Assembly (NCBI GenBank): GCA_028709805.1
Contig: JAQUTL010000022.1
Span: 1-47,080, forward strand
DNA: 47,080 bases
Source of the DNA: Victivallaceae bacterium
GTDB lineage: Bacteria; Verrucomicrobiota; Lentisphaeria; Victivallales; Victivallaceae
Direction: 5' to 3'
The notes under the pieces were generated by a model. That model did no database searches. It saw nothing but the letters and a program-made list of their open reading frames with translations, and was not told the origin of the DNA. How positions within the stretch are numbered: position 1 is the stretch's first letter; each line of letters starts with the position of its first letter. Both the position numbers and the translations under genes were made by a program. Positions 24,192-34,700 of the stretch are shown one piece after another.

Positions 24192-26165
24192 ATGAAAAGA
24201 CGTCTGATTTTTGCGTTTTTTATCGCGTTGCTGTGCGGCTGTTCCGGCGCCCGGCCGCCGGAAGATTGTCCAGCGGTTTACACTATGTCGACGGAGTTGG
24301 GCGGCAGCGATCCGCTTGAACCGTTCAACCGGTCGATGTATGTGGTGAACGATGTGCTTTTGCGCTGGGGGTACCGTCCGGTCGGATACGCATGGGGGTC
24401 GATATTCCCGGTGTGGGCGCTTGACCGGTTCAACTGTTTTACCGACAATATCGGTTTTCCGCCGCGGATGTTAAGTTCATTTTTTCAGGCCCGTTTTTCC
24501 GAAGGCGGCATTGAATTCCTGCGCTTTCTGACCAATACAACGCTGGGCGGCGCCGGTTTTTTCGAGGTGGCCGATCCCTGGTTTGAGCTTAAGCGGCAGG
24601 ACGAGGATTTCGGGCAGGCGTTTGCGTCGTGGGGGATCGGGCCGGGATGTTATCTTTACCTTCCGGTTTACGGGCCGTCAAATGTGCGTGACGCGGTTGG
24701 CGCGGTGTTTGACGGCGCGCTTGATCCGAAAAGCTATATTTACGGTGGTCAGGCGTTCACGGCGGTGAACCGGATTGCCGTCAATTATGAGATGTTCGAC
24801 CGCCTGTACCGCAGCCAGTCAGACGGTTATGAGCTGATGCGCGACCTGATGCTTCAGCGGCGCAATCTTCAGCTTAACGACCGCGTCGATTTCAAATTTC
24901 CGGAATCTGCTCCGAGCGGCGGAGCGGAGACCGTCACTCCGGCGGTGTTTACGCGCGGCGACCTGGTTCCGGTCGGCGACGGATTTACCGGCAATGCGGA
25001 TCTGGATACGCTGCGGTCGCTGTTTTTCGTCGAGCGGAGGAGGACGGTTTGGCCGCATCTGTCGTTCTGGAACTCCGATTTTTCCCGGAACGGCACGGTG
25101 CGTTCGCTGCAGCTGCTGAGCGGCCGTCCGGCGCTTGACTATAAATTTTATCCGGCGCCTGACGGGTTTGACCGCTCCGCGCCGCTGGTCTTTGTGTTCG
25201 CCGGACTCGGCGGCCATTATTCCGCCGACAATGCCACCGGCATGGCGCAGCTGATAAATTCCCGCGGGTATCCGGTGGCGGTGTTCTCCAATGTGTTTCA
25301 CCCGGACTTTCTCACGGCGGCCGAACCGGGGTTCTGCGCCGGGTATACGCCTTATGACGCGGTTCTGCTGACCGGCGCGGTCAACCGTGCGATCATGGAT
25401 CTGCGGCTTGCCGGCGAAACGCCGTCCGGGGTGATTCTGAGCGGCTATTCCCACGGCGGTCTGCTGGCGCTGTTTATCGCGGCGCGGAATCGCGACATGC
25501 TGCGGTTGCCGCTGGCGGGAGTGACGGCGGTCAATCCTCCGGTGGAACCGTTGGCGGCGGTGCGCGAGATCGACCGTAAGTTCAAAGCGGCCGAAGCATG
25601 GGACAAGGCAACCGCGCTGAATCGGGCGGCGGCGGCGATCCGGGCGTATATGGGGGCGGATCGCGCGGCGGCGTTCTCAAGCGTCGATCCCGACTCCGCC
25701 CGGGCGTTTATCGGGCTGAGTTTCCGGTTGACCTTGCGCGACGCTATAATGATCCGGCACCGTTTCGCCGGTATCGCGGCGCTGGACCCCGGTTATAAGT
25801 GGGGGGACCGCTATGCGCTTTATCTTGCGGTCAACCGGCTTGATTTTGACTGGTATGCCGAGAACGTTCTGCTTGACTATTACCGCTCCAGTTACGGCGA
25901 CCGGTCGCTTGAGCTTGATGAGCTGCGGCGCGGCGCGTCGATGCGCGCGGTGGCCGACGGGTTGAAGGCGGACAAAAACATTCGGGTCATTCATTCCGCG
26001 GATGATTTTCTGCTTTCGGCGGCTGACGCCGAGTTTCTTGAGTCGGTTTTCGGCGACCGTCTGACGGTGTTTTCCGGCGGCGGACATCTTGGTGAAATGG
26101 CGTCTCCGGGGTTTGCGGCGGCGCTGCTTGACGGTTTTCCGCCGGTAGCGGAGCAGGTGAAATGA
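24192..26165 (+). CDS. MlaA (VacJ) lipoprotein fused to an alpha/beta hydrolase
   Basis: The start at 24192 is chosen for GGAGGAG nine bases upstream and for the signal sequence MKRRLIFAFFIALLCGC, whose Cys is a plausible lipidation site. Residues about 35-235 are a MlaA/VacJ domain (DPLEPFNRSMYVVNDVLLR, DNIGFPPRMLSSFFQ, TLGGAGFFEVADPW, FGQAFASWGIGPGCYLYLP, PVYGPSNVRDAVG). MlaA pulls mislocated phospholipid from the outer leaflet of the outer membrane. Residues about 310-657 are an alpha/beta hydrolase: nucleophile Ser420 in SGYSHGG, Asp604/605 in HSADDFLL and His632 in GGGHLGEM. Both halves look intact. Joining lipid removal to a possible esterase is unusual; the hydrolase substrate is unknown. 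Its TGA overlaps the start of hrpA. Confidence 0.87.
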   Translation: MKRRLIFAFFIALLCGCSGARPPEDCPAVYTMSTELGGSDPLEPFNRSMYVVNDVLLRWGYRPVGYAWGSIFPVWALDRFNCFTDNIGFPPRMLSSFFQARFSEGGIEFLRFLTNTTLGGAGFFEVADPWFELKRQDEDFGQAFASWGIGPGCYLYLPVYGPSNVRDAVGAVFDGALDPKSYIYGGQAFTAVNRIAVNYEMFDRLYRSQSDGYELMRDLMLQRRNLQLNDRVDFKFPESAPSGGAETVTPAVFTRGDLVPVGDGFTGNADLDTLRSLFFVERRRTVWPHLSFWNSDFSRNGTVRSLQLLSGRPALDYKFYPAPDGFDRSAPLVFVFAGLGGHYSADNATGMAQLINSRGYPVAVFSNVFHPDFLTAAEPGFCAGYTPYDAVLLTGAVNRAIMDLRLAGETPSGVILSGYSHGGLLALFIAARNRDMLRLPLAGVTAVNPPVEPLAAVREIDRKFKAAEAWDKATALNRAAAAIRAYMGADRAAAFSSVDPDSARAFIGLSFRLTLRDAIMIRHRFAGIAALDPGYKWGDRYALYLAVNRLDFDWYAENVLLDYYRSSYGDRSLELDELRRGASMRAVADGLKADKNIRVIHSADDFLLSAADAEFLESVFGDRLTVFSGGGHLGEMASPGFAAALLDGFPPVAEQVK

Positions 26166-29100
26166 CCTTGAAACCCGAAGGGTTGTCCGGCGCCGAAATG
26201 CGTTCTCTGCTGGCGTCGCTGTCCACGCTGCGCATTCGAGACCGCGAACGGTTGAAACGCCGTCTGACGCAGGTGCGCTCGCATGAAGACCTTGAAAAAT
26301 TCGCCTCCGAAGTAATACGCATCGGGAAACGCTTCCCGGCCGGCGACCCCGGACGATTGAAGATCGACTATCCGGAAGAACTCCCGGTGACGCATCGCCG
26401 CCGCGAGATCATGGAAGCCGTCCGCGACAATCCGGTGGTGATCGTCTGCGGCTCCACCGGCAGCGGCAAAACCACTCAGTTGCCGAAGATTGCGCTGGAA
26501 TTGGGGCGAGGACGCTACGGAGCCGTCGGCTGCACCCAGCCGCGCCGTCTGGCGGCCACGGCCATGGCGCGCCGGGTGGCGGCCGAACTGGATTGCGAAC
26601 TGGGGCGCGAGGTCGGATATAAGGTGAGATTTGACGACTGCACCTCATCCGGCACCATGGTGAAGTTCATGACCGACGGCATGCTGCTGGCCGAGACTTC
26701 CGGCGATCCCGCGCTGCTGGATTACGATACCATTATCATTGACGAGGCGCACGAGCGCGGACTGAATATTGATTTTCTGCTGGGGTATTTGAAAAATCTT
26801 CAGCGTCGTCGGCATGATCTCAAGCTGATAATTTCGTCGGCCACGCTGGACACCGGGCGTTTTTCCAGATTTTTCGATGGTGCTCCGGTGGTCACAGTCG
26901 AGGGGCGGGCCTATCCGGTGGAGGACATGTTCATGCCGCCGGAGGATGACGAGGATTTGTCGAGCCATATCGCCCGCGCGGTGGAGTTTATCGACGAGCT
27001 TGACAATTCCGGCGACATTCTGGTATTTCTGCCCGGCGAGCGCGAAATCCGCGATGCGTGCGACATGCTTTCCGGCCGCAACTACCGCAACACTGAAATA
27101 CTTCCGCTGTTCGCCCGGTTGAGCATGGGCGAACAGCAGCGGATATTTTCTCCCGGCCGCGCCCGGCGGATTATTCTTGCCACCAATGTGGCCGAGACCT
27201 CGGTTACGATTCCGCGAATTCATTATGTCATCGATTCCGGGCTGGCCAGAATCAGCCGCTACAACGCGCGTACCGGGATACAGGAATTGCAGATTGAGCA
27301 GATATCCCGGTCGAGCGCCCGGCAGCGGCGCGGACGCTGCGGTCGTATTGCCGACGGCGTCTGCGTCTATCTTTACGATCAGGAGACGCTGGAGAAGGCT
27401 CCGGAGTTTACCGATCCTGAGATCAAGCGGACCGGTCTGGCCGGCGTTATTCTCCAGATGGCGATGCTGAAACTCGGGCGGATCGAGAAATTCGATTTTG
27501 TCGATCCGCCGCCCGCCAATCTGGTGCGCGACGGCAGACGAACGTTGAACGACATCGGCGCGACCGACGACAACGGCCGGATCACCGAACTGGGCTGGAA
27601 GCTGGCCGCGCTGCCGCTGGACCCCCATCTGGGTAAAATGCTGGCCGAGGCCTCCGGGCGCGGCGTGCTGGCGGCGGCCACCGTGGTCGCCGCATTTCTC
27701 TCGATTCAGGACCCGCGCGAGCGTCCTCAGGAGAAGCGGCAGGCGGCGGATCAGGCTCACGCGCAGTGGCGCGATGTCGACTCCGACTTTGTCACGGCGA
27801 TAAATCTGTGGAATTTTCTCAATGCCAACTCTTCGTCGCGGACCGGACTGCGCAAGCTGGCCCGCCGGAATTTTCTCAACGGCAACCGGGTGGTGGAATG
27901 GCAGAATCTGGTCAACGACTTATGGAGCACCATGCGGGACGAGCATTGGAAGATATCCGGCGAATTTCCGGCTGATCTGACGGATTTTTCCGTTGATCTG
28001 CTCCATATTTCGCTGTTGTCCGGTGTGCCGCGCAACATCGGGTGCTATGATTCCGAGCGTGGCGACTATCGCGGCACCGGCGACCGGCGGTTTCTGCTGT
28101 TTCCGGGATCGTCGCTGGCGAAACAGAAAAAATGTCCGCCGTGGGTGATGACGCTGGCGCTGGTGGAGACCACCCGGGTGTTCGCCCGGATGAATGCGGT
28201 GATCCGCCCGGAATTTGTGGAAACGGCTGCGCCGCATCTGTGTACGGCGACCTACGATCAGGCGGCGTTTTCTCCGGAGTCGGGATTTGTCTACGCGCGC
28301 GAACGTCTGGTGTCCGGCGGATTGCTGATCAATGGCGGGCGACGGGTTCATTACGGCGCGGTGCGTCCGGTGGAGGCTCGTAAAATATTTATCCGCGAGG
28401 GACTGTGCGAGGGGCTTGCCAAATCCCGTGATCCGCAGATACGGGCGCATCTGGGCGAACTGTCCGCGCTGCGGAAAATGGAGGAGAAACTGCGCCGTCC
28501 GGGAACGGTGCTGGACACCGAGGCGATCTATGAGGATCTGATGATCCGGCTTCCGGCGGAAGCGGTTTCGGTGGAGGCACTGGAGAAGATTCTGAAGAAG
28601 ACGAAGATTTTTCCGTTGGACCGCGAAATTTCGATGATGTATCAATACACACCGGTTGATTTTGACGATTATCCGGACGAGTTGACGGTGTCCGGCGAAA
28701 AGTTTGCCGTCGATTACACGTTTGACCCGGAAAGTCCGGCCGACGGCGCGGTGTTGCAGGTTCCGAAAAACGAATTGAATCTGCTGCCGTCTCCGGTGGT
28801 GGATTACGCGGTTCCGGGATATTTGCGCGAAAAGGTTGAACTGATGCTGCGCAAACTTCCGAAGTCGCGCCGGGTGGTGGTGAATCCGGTGCCGGATACG
28901 GTGTCGGCGTTTATGGCCGATTTCAAGGCCGGGAAAATTCCGGTTGAACTGCCGCTGGCGGACACGCTGGCCGATTTTCTGACCGCCATGTTCGGTGAAA
29001 ATTTCGCCGCTTCCGAATTCTGCGGTATGGAACTGCCGTCATGGCAGAGCTTGAAGATCGCGGTGATCGGGCGGGACGGAAAAACGCTGGAATATCTTAC

Positions 29101-30019
29101 CTCTTTGCCGGACGCGGCGGTCAACGGCAGCCGGGTGTCCGGGCGGCTGGCCCGCAGTTTTGCCCGTTCCGGCGGCGAGAGCTGGCCGGACGGCGGCGCG
29201 CTGCCGGAAAAAATGGCTTTGCCGGGCAACGGCGAGGTGTCGGCATATCCGGCGTTGAAAGCGGATGACGCCGGATTGGTCGGGCGTCAGTTGTATTTAA
29301 GGCTGGACGAGGCGATGATGCATCACCGCGGCGGCGTGATGGCGCTGTTTTATCTGCACAATTCAGATCAGGTGAATTTTGTGGTCAAGCAGCAGCGCTA
29401 CACTCAGAGTCAGCGACTGGGAATGTTTTACCGCGATGTGGAGCGACTGTATAAAACCGATTTCAAAAATGTGCTGATGGAACGTGCGCTCGGCGGCGAC
29501 CTCTGGAGTATCCGGTCGGAGGACGACTTTCTCCGGGCGGCGGAAAAAGCAAAAATGGCGCTGGGCGAAACTGCCGACAATCTGGCGGCTGAACTTGATT
29601 TTTACGCCGAGTGGTTCGACCGGTTGACCGCCGGAATCGACAAGTTTGCTTCGCGTTCCCCCGCCGGAGCCGCCGACGCCCGGCGTCAGCTTGACTTTTT
29701 GTTCCGGCCCGGCTTTCTGCGCGGCGGCGAAGCGTTGAACGGTTATCCGCGTTATTTGCGCGGCCTTGCGGCGCGGCTTGACCGGCTCAACAGCAATCCG
29801 GCCAAGGATGCCGACAAACTTGAGGCCATCGAACCGTTTATCGACCGTTTTTCCGCCGCGGTTTTGAGTGTTGACGAAATCGCGCATTATCCGGGGCTGC
29901 TGGATTTTTTCGTGTTGCTTGAGGAGTTGCGCCTGTCGCAGTTCTCTCCGGAAATAAGACCCAAATTCAAGGTTTCCGTCGCCGTGGCGCAGGAGGCCTG
30001 GAACAACCTGAGGATATGA
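26162..30019 (+). CDS. hrpA: ATP-dependent RNA helicase HrpA-like (DEAH box)
   Basis: This protein has 1285 residues, the length of proteobacterial HrpA. The N-terminus has a helical lead (residues 1-75), then Walker A GSTGSGKT at 97-104, DEAH at 194-197, SATLD near 225 and QRRGRCGR near 390. A helicase-associated domain, an OB-like domain and the long C-terminal DUF3418-type region follow. HrpA unwinds RNA and rescues stalled ribosomes in Escherichia coli. The gene overlaps the hydrolase gene by four bases (ATGA) and the shikimate dehydrogenase start at the other end, so all are one transcript. Confidence 0.93.
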   Translation: MTLKPEGLSGAEMRSLLASLSTLRIRDRERLKRRLTQVRSHEDLEKFASEVIRIGKRFPAGDPGRLKIDYPEELPVTHRRREIMEAVRDNPVVIVCGSTGSGKTTQLPKIALELGRGRYGAVGCTQPRRLAATAMARRVAAELDCELGREVGYKVRFDDCTSSGTMVKFMTDGMLLAETSGDPALLDYDTIIIDEAHERGLNIDFLLGYLKNLQRRRHDLKLIISSATLDTGRFSRFFDGAPVVTVEGRAYPVEDMFMPPEDDEDLSSHIARAVEFIDELDNSGDILVFLPGEREIRDACDMLSGRNYRNTEILPLFARLSMGEQQRIFSPGRARRIILATNVAETSVTIPRIHYVIDSGLARISRYNARTGIQELQIEQISRSSARQRRGRCGRIADGVCVYLYDQETLEKAPEFTDPEIKRTGLAGVILQMAMLKLGRIEKFDFVDPPPANLVRDGRRTLNDIGATDDNGRITELGWKLAALPLDPHLGKMLAEASGRGVLAAATVVAAFLSIQDPRERPQEKRQAADQAHAQWRDVDSDFVTAINLWNFLNANSSSRTGLRKLARRNFLNGNRVVEWQNLVNDLWSTMRDEHWKISGEFPADLTDFSVDLLHISLLSGVPRNIGCYDSERGDYRGTGDRRFLLFPGSSLAKQKKCPPWVMTLALVETTRVFARMNAVIRPEFVETAAPHLCTATYDQAAFSPESGFVYARERLVSGGLLINGGRRVHYGAVRPVEARKIFIREGLCEGLAKSRDPQIRAHLGELSALRKMEEKLRRPGTVLDTEAIYEDLMIRLPAEAVSVEALEKILKKTKIFPLDREISMMYQYTPVDFDDYPDELTVSGEKFAVDYTFDPESPADGAVLQVPKNELNLLPSPVVDYAVPGYLREKVELMLRKLPKSRRVVVNPVPDTVSAFMADFKAGKIPVELPLADTLADFLTAMFGENFAASEFCGMELPSWQSLKIAVIGRDGKTLEYLTSLPDAAVNGSRVSGRLARSFARSGGESWPDGGALPEKMALPGNGEVSAYPALKADDAGLVGRQLYLRLDEAMMHHRGGVMALFYLHNSDQVNFVVKQQRYTQSQRLGMFYRDVERLYKTDFKNVLMERALGGDLWSIRSEDDFLRAAEKAKMALGETADNLAAELDFYAEWFDRLTAGIDKFASRSPAGAADARRQLDFLFRPGFLRGGEALNGYPRYLRGLAARLDRLNSNPAKDADKLEAIEPFIDRFSAAVLSVDEIAHYPGLLDFFVLLEELRLSQFSPEIRPKFKVSVAVAQEAWNNLRI

Positions 30020-30834
30020 TGAATATGGCTGAAACGGTGAAATATCTGGTGATCGGAAATCCGGCGCGTCATTCATTGTCGCCGGCGATGCAGAATGCGG
30101 CGTTTGATTTTTTCGGGGAGGGGCGGCCGTATTCGTTTCGTGAATTGACGGCGGATGAACTGCCGGGCTTTGCGGAGGAGGCCCGCGGAAAGCTCAAGGG
30201 GTTCAACGTGACCGCGCCGTTCAAGCAGGCGATAATTCCGCTGTGCGATGTGGTGAACGAGGAGGCGCGTGAAGCGGACAGCGTCAACACGGTAAAAGTC
30301 ATCGGCGGAAAACTTTACGGTTACACCACCGACGGCTATGGATTTCTGGAGGCGATGCGGACTGCGCTTCATATTGAGCCGTCCGGCTGTCGTTTTATGA
30401 TTCTCGGCGCCGGCGGTGCGGCCGGAGCGATTGCCCGTGAATTGAAAAATGACGGAGCCGCCGAGATTATGATCGTCAACCGGACGCGTGAGAAAGCCGA
30501 AAAGCTGGCGGAAAGCGTCGGCGGCCGGGTGGCGGCAAAGGCGGAGGCGCCGGAGGCGGACTGCGTCATAAACTGCACGGCGCTCGGGCTGGGGCCGGAT
30601 GACGATTCGCCGCTGGCCGCTGCGCTGGTCGGCCGCTGCCGGGCGATTTTTGACGCGGTGTATCTGCCGACCCGGCTTCAGCGGCTGGCCCGCGAAGCCG
30701 GCGTAAAGATTGCCGACGGCCGTCTGATGCTGCTTTATCAGGGGGCGCGGGCGTTTGAGATTTGGACCGGACACGCCGCTCCGCTGGTGAAAATGCAGTT
30801 GGCGCTGAACCGTGAACTTGAGGCGCGGAAATGA
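30019..30834 (+). CDS. aroE: shikimate dehydrogenase
   Basis: AroE reduces 3-dehydroshikimate to shikimate with NADPH on the way to chorismate. It has about 271 residues. VIGNPARHSLSPAMQN contains the shikimate-binding serines, FNVTAPFKQ the catalytic lysine, TDGYGF the partner aspartate and GAGGAAGAIARELK (about residue 128) the NADPH loop; NRTREKAEKL follows, as in NADPH-preferring members. Several ATG codons are possible (30016, 30019, 30025), all just behind GAGG at 30010-30013. I give the middle one. It overlaps the end of hrpA and the start of the prepilin peptidase. Confidence 0.93.
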   Translation: MNMAETVKYLVIGNPARHSLSPAMQNAAFDFFGEGRPYSFRELTADELPGFAEEARGKLKGFNVTAPFKQAIIPLCDVVNEEAREADSVNTVKVIGGKLYGYTTDGYGFLEAMRTALHIEPSGCRFMILGAGGAAGAIARELKNDGAAEIMIVNRTREKAEKLAESVGGRVAAKAEAPEADCVINCTALGLGPDDDSPLAAALVGRCRAIFDAVYLPTRLQRLAREAGVKIADGRLMLLYQGARAFEIWTGHAAPLVKMQLALNRELEARK

Positions 30835-31658
30835 AAGATATATTGGAGTTTTACGGTCAGTTGCTCACGCCGGAACTGCGGCCGGTGTTTCTGGCGGCGG
30901 TGTTTGTGTTCGGCGGTTGTGTCGGCAGTTTTCTGAATGTCTGCATCTGGCGGATGCCGTTGCGCGAGTCGGTGGTTTTTGCGCCGTCGCACTGTACAAA
31001 ATGCGGCGCGCACATCAGGTGGTTTGACAATATTCCACTGCTGAGTTATCTGATTCTGCGCGGTCGTTGCCGGAGTTGCCGCGCACCGTATTCGAGCCGT
31101 TACTTTTGGGTCGAATTGTTCACCGGTGGTTATTTCCTGTTATTGGCGGTGGCGGCGGGATCCGACCATGCCGTTCTGCCGTTGCAGTTTGCGGCGGCCG
31201 GTGTGGTCATCGCCGCCGGAGTGATTGACGTGGAGCACGGCATCATCCCGGATAAATTGACTTGGTTCCTGTTTCTGTTCGCGCTGCTGGTTCCGGCACT
31301 GACCGGTGATTTTTACGGCGTTGCCGTTCGTTTTGCGTCGGGAGCCGTTTTTTTCATCGTGCTGGCGGTTTTCGCCGTGGCAGGGCGAAAAGTCGCCGGA
31401 AGAACCGCGCTGGGGTGGGGAGATGTGAAACTTCTTTCCGCGCTTGCCGCCGCCGGCGGCGTGCTGCCGGCGCTTTATGTCACGATAGCGGCATCGCTGG
31501 CCGGTGTGGCCGGCGGGATCGGCTATGCTTTGATTGCGCGGCGCAGAACGCTGTCATTGCAGGTGCGGTTCGGCGGCTTCATCGCCGCGGCGGAACTGGT
31601 CTGGCTGGCCGTGGCGAAGTTTATGCCGGACGCCTCGCGACTGGCGGATTTATTCTGA
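30831..31658 (+). CDS. pilD: prepilin peptidase (type IV leader peptidase / N-methyltransferase)
   Basis: This integral membrane aspartyl protease (A24 family) of 275 residues cleaves and methylates type IV pilin-like or type II secretion pseudopilin precursors. CTKC (Cys55, Cys58) and CRSC (Cys80, Cys83) form the zinc-binding site of the N-terminal methylase domain. The catalytic aspartates are Asp133 in VIDVEHGIIPD and Asp198 in GWGDVKL. GGCVGSFLNVCIWRMP near residue 30 is a hallmark of the family. It overlaps aroE by four bases (ATGA). Pilin or secretion genes are not in the window. Confidence 0.93.
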   Translation: MKDILEFYGQLLTPELRPVFLAAVFVFGGCVGSFLNVCIWRMPLRESVVFAPSHCTKCGAHIRWFDNIPLLSYLILRGRCRSCRAPYSSRYFWVELFTGGYFLLLAVAAGSDHAVLPLQFAAAGVVIAAGVIDVEHGIIPDKLTWFLFLFALLVPALTGDFYGVAVRFASGAVFFIVLAVFAVAGRKVAGRTALGWGDVKLLSALAAAGGVLPALYVTIAASLAGVAGGIGYALIARRRTLSLQVRFGGFIAAAELVWLAVAKFMPDASRLADLF

Positions 31659-31673
31659 ACATCCGGTTGATAA

Positions 31674-31714
31674 AAAAACGGCGCGCGGTTGATTGAACCG
31701 CGCGCCGTTTTTAT
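31674..31714. terminator. strong bidirectional terminator
   Basis: AAACGGCGCGCGGTT and AACCGCGCGCCGTTT are perfect complements around GATTG, with A residues before and T residues after. The stem separates the convergent prepilin peptidase gene (plus) and the second giant surface protein (minus) and can stop both. Confidence 0.9.
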
Positions 31715-31723
31715 TTTGATCTA

Positions 31724-34700
31724 TCAGGCAAGAACACCCTTCTTGTAGTCAACGGAGAGAACACCGTCAACGTTTTCAAGCGTGAGCGTACCCTTGTCAA
31801 CCGTCAGGCTGCCGCCAAAGGCAAAGCTGCCCAGTGAATTCTTGTCGGCGTCAAACAGATTGACCGTAACACCTTCAAGAGTCTCATCGGTCACATCAAT
31901 CAGGTCGAAACTGAATCCGGCCTTCGTGTCGATGATCAGGTTGATCGCCCGCTCGTCGCCGCGCAGATTGAAGCTGCCGGGATCGCTCGTGAACATGTCG
32001 GTCGCAGTACGGCCGATCACGTTGAAGACCCAGGTGCTCGAATTGTAGGCGTTCGCCATCGTCAGTCCGGTGGTGTTGCCGCCGAAAGCGACCGCGTCGA
32101 AGTTCACCAGCGTGCCGGAGAACTCTCCGGTGAAGTTGTTGAACGCCGCAACCGTCATGCCGCCGACCGAGCAGTTGCCTTTGCCCAGACCGTTCACTGT
32201 GCCGATCGTCAGGTAGTTGCCGTCGCCGGTGAACGCCACGACCGAGTCGTTGACCACGTTCACACTGCCGGAGCCGACCACATAACCGGCCGCATACACA
32301 TAACCCTGAATCGTCGTCGCCGCAGTGGCGCTCGCCGAAATCGTGATCAGGCTGCTGCCGACCGAGACCGAACCGCCCTGCGCCGCGTAACCCGCGCCGT
32401 AGACGCCGTTCGCGATCGTCGCACCGCTGATCGTCATGTTCACCGCGTTGACCGTGAGGGTGGCGCCGGCGCCCTGCGCCTGACCGCCGCCAACCACGTT
32501 CGACAGGCTGTTCGAGCCGATCGTCATGTTCACCGTGCCGGTGATCAGGCCGGTTCCGGCCGTCGCACCGTTGTTCACGATCTGGCTGCCGCCGACGATC
32601 CACGCCGAGTTGCCCTTGCCGGCAGCGATCAGCTTCAGGTTGTCGGTATGAACGATGTTCGTGACCTTCAGATTGATGTCGCCGTCAACGTTCGCAACGC
32701 TGCCCCAGGCGCGGCTGCCGCCGTAGATCAGGCCTTCGTAGGCGCCGAGCGCATCGGCGCTGCTCGACAGCGTCATATTGATGTTGCCGACGATGTTCGA
32801 GTTGCGTCCGGTGGTGCCGGTGGTGCCGACCACCGGGACCGCGCCGCCGTAGAAGTTGCCGCTCATCTTGCTGCCTTCGTAGCTCGGCAGGTCAAGATTC
32901 ACGTTGATGTTGCCGTTCACGTCGCTCGAGCCGGCGCCGGAGAAGATGCTGAACACCAGAGTGTCATACGCCCACACCGCGATGTCGCCGTTGATGACGC
33001 AGTTTTCGCCGCCGCCGTACACATAGCGGTGACGTCCGCCGGCGACGTCCATGTTCACCGCGTACTTGTTGTTCGCGCCGACCGAGACGGTGGCGTTTTT
33101 GCCGCCGCCGAAGACCAGCGCGGTGGTCAGGGTCTTGTCGCCCTTGATGTAGACGTTGGTGCCGTCGGTGATGTTCTTGCCGTTGCCGCCGCCGTAGATC
33201 ACGTTCTTCGAGCCGCCGGTGACCTTGAGCCAGGTGGTGGCGATGTCCTTGTTGGAGGCGCCGCCGAAGATGGTGGTCCCGGTCTGGGCCGCGGTCACGA
33301 TGCCGCCGGTGGAGATGGTTCCGAAGGCGTTGTTGACACCGTTGCCGCCGGCATTTTCCATCGCGTCGCCGAGGTTGACCGTGCCGGAGGTGGAGGCGGC
33401 CAGATCGTTCACATACTTGACCGCGTAGTTCTTGCTGGCGGACCATGCGATATCGGCCCAGCCGAGATCGGTGTTCGTGCTGGCCGTGGCCCGGACTGAG
33501 ATCACGCCGGCACCGTTGTCTGAAAACGCCTTTATTTCATAGCCGTTGACGGTTATGGTTTCTCCGAACGAAATTTCCGCCGCCGTGCCGCCGATCAGCA
33601 TCGCCATCTTTTTGACGGCAGTGGTTCCGAACCGGTAATCCCCCTGCGAGTCGCGGAGATTCAGTTTTATTTCCGACTGAACGTTGGCAAAATCGGCCAG
33701 CACCGCTCCGGTGTTGAACCAGTTGTCCGCCGACGCCGCGAGATCGAAGATCACCGTTCCCACCGACACCGCGAAACCTGCGCCGATTTTGTTGCCGACA
33801 CCGTAAATGGTGACGAACTTGCCCGCACCGCCGGAAATGTCGTTGTTTATGGTGGTTCCGCCCTGCAAAGTAAGGCTGTCCAGCGAGTCGAGGTCAAGTT
33901 TCACCTGAGTGCCGTAGTATTCCACCAGCGTGTCCTTCAAAGTGAAGTTGCCGTAGATCGCCACCGAACCTTCGGCCTTGCTGTATAACTGGAATTTTCC
34001 GCCGGTGCCGACCAGATTGCGCACCGAGCCGTTGCGCAGACTGACCGCCCCGGCCTTCACTGTGAGGTCGGTGATTACCGACGCGCCGCCGTCGCCCCAG
34101 ATGCCGGCATAATAAATTCCTTTGTCGACCGTAACGGTGTTGAGCGTGTTGCCGCTGGTGGTCATCGAACAGTTGTAATTTGTATAGCGGCTCTCCAGCA
34201 GCAGATTGTCAATATTGAACTTGATGCCGGTGAACTCACCGCCATATATTTTTACGTTGCGAACCGAGGAACCGGCGCCGACCGTCCACGCTCCGGCCCA
34301 TGCGTTGGTCCAGCGGGTCGGGCTGCTGCTGGCAACGCCGTCCACCGCCGGATTCAGGTCGAAAGTCAGGCCGTCGATGTCCACATCCACCGAACCCCAG
34401 CCGGCGGTGTTGTACGGAATGTCGGCAACGGTGAGGTCAACGTATTTGACCTCCGACTTTGACAGCGGTTTGAAGGTGCTTGTCCCCATGCCGTTGTGAA
34501 CCCAGCCGGTGAGTGTCTTCGTCTCGGCGTTCCAGTTCAGATTTTCATAGCCGTTCAAAGTGGTGTCCGCTATGATGCAGTTCGGATCGAACGCCAGCCA
34601 CTGGACGGTCACGCTTTTGTCCATCTTCACATTGTTGAGATTGAACGCCCCGGAGAGCTGGAGCAGCGACCCGTTGCTGAGCTGGACGTTTTTGGCGCTG

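Noticed and set aside
32648..33499. 283-codon plus-strand frame opposite the second giant protein
   Set aside because: Repetitive Val/Ala/Asp composition mirrors the Gly/Asn-rich repeats of the true gene.
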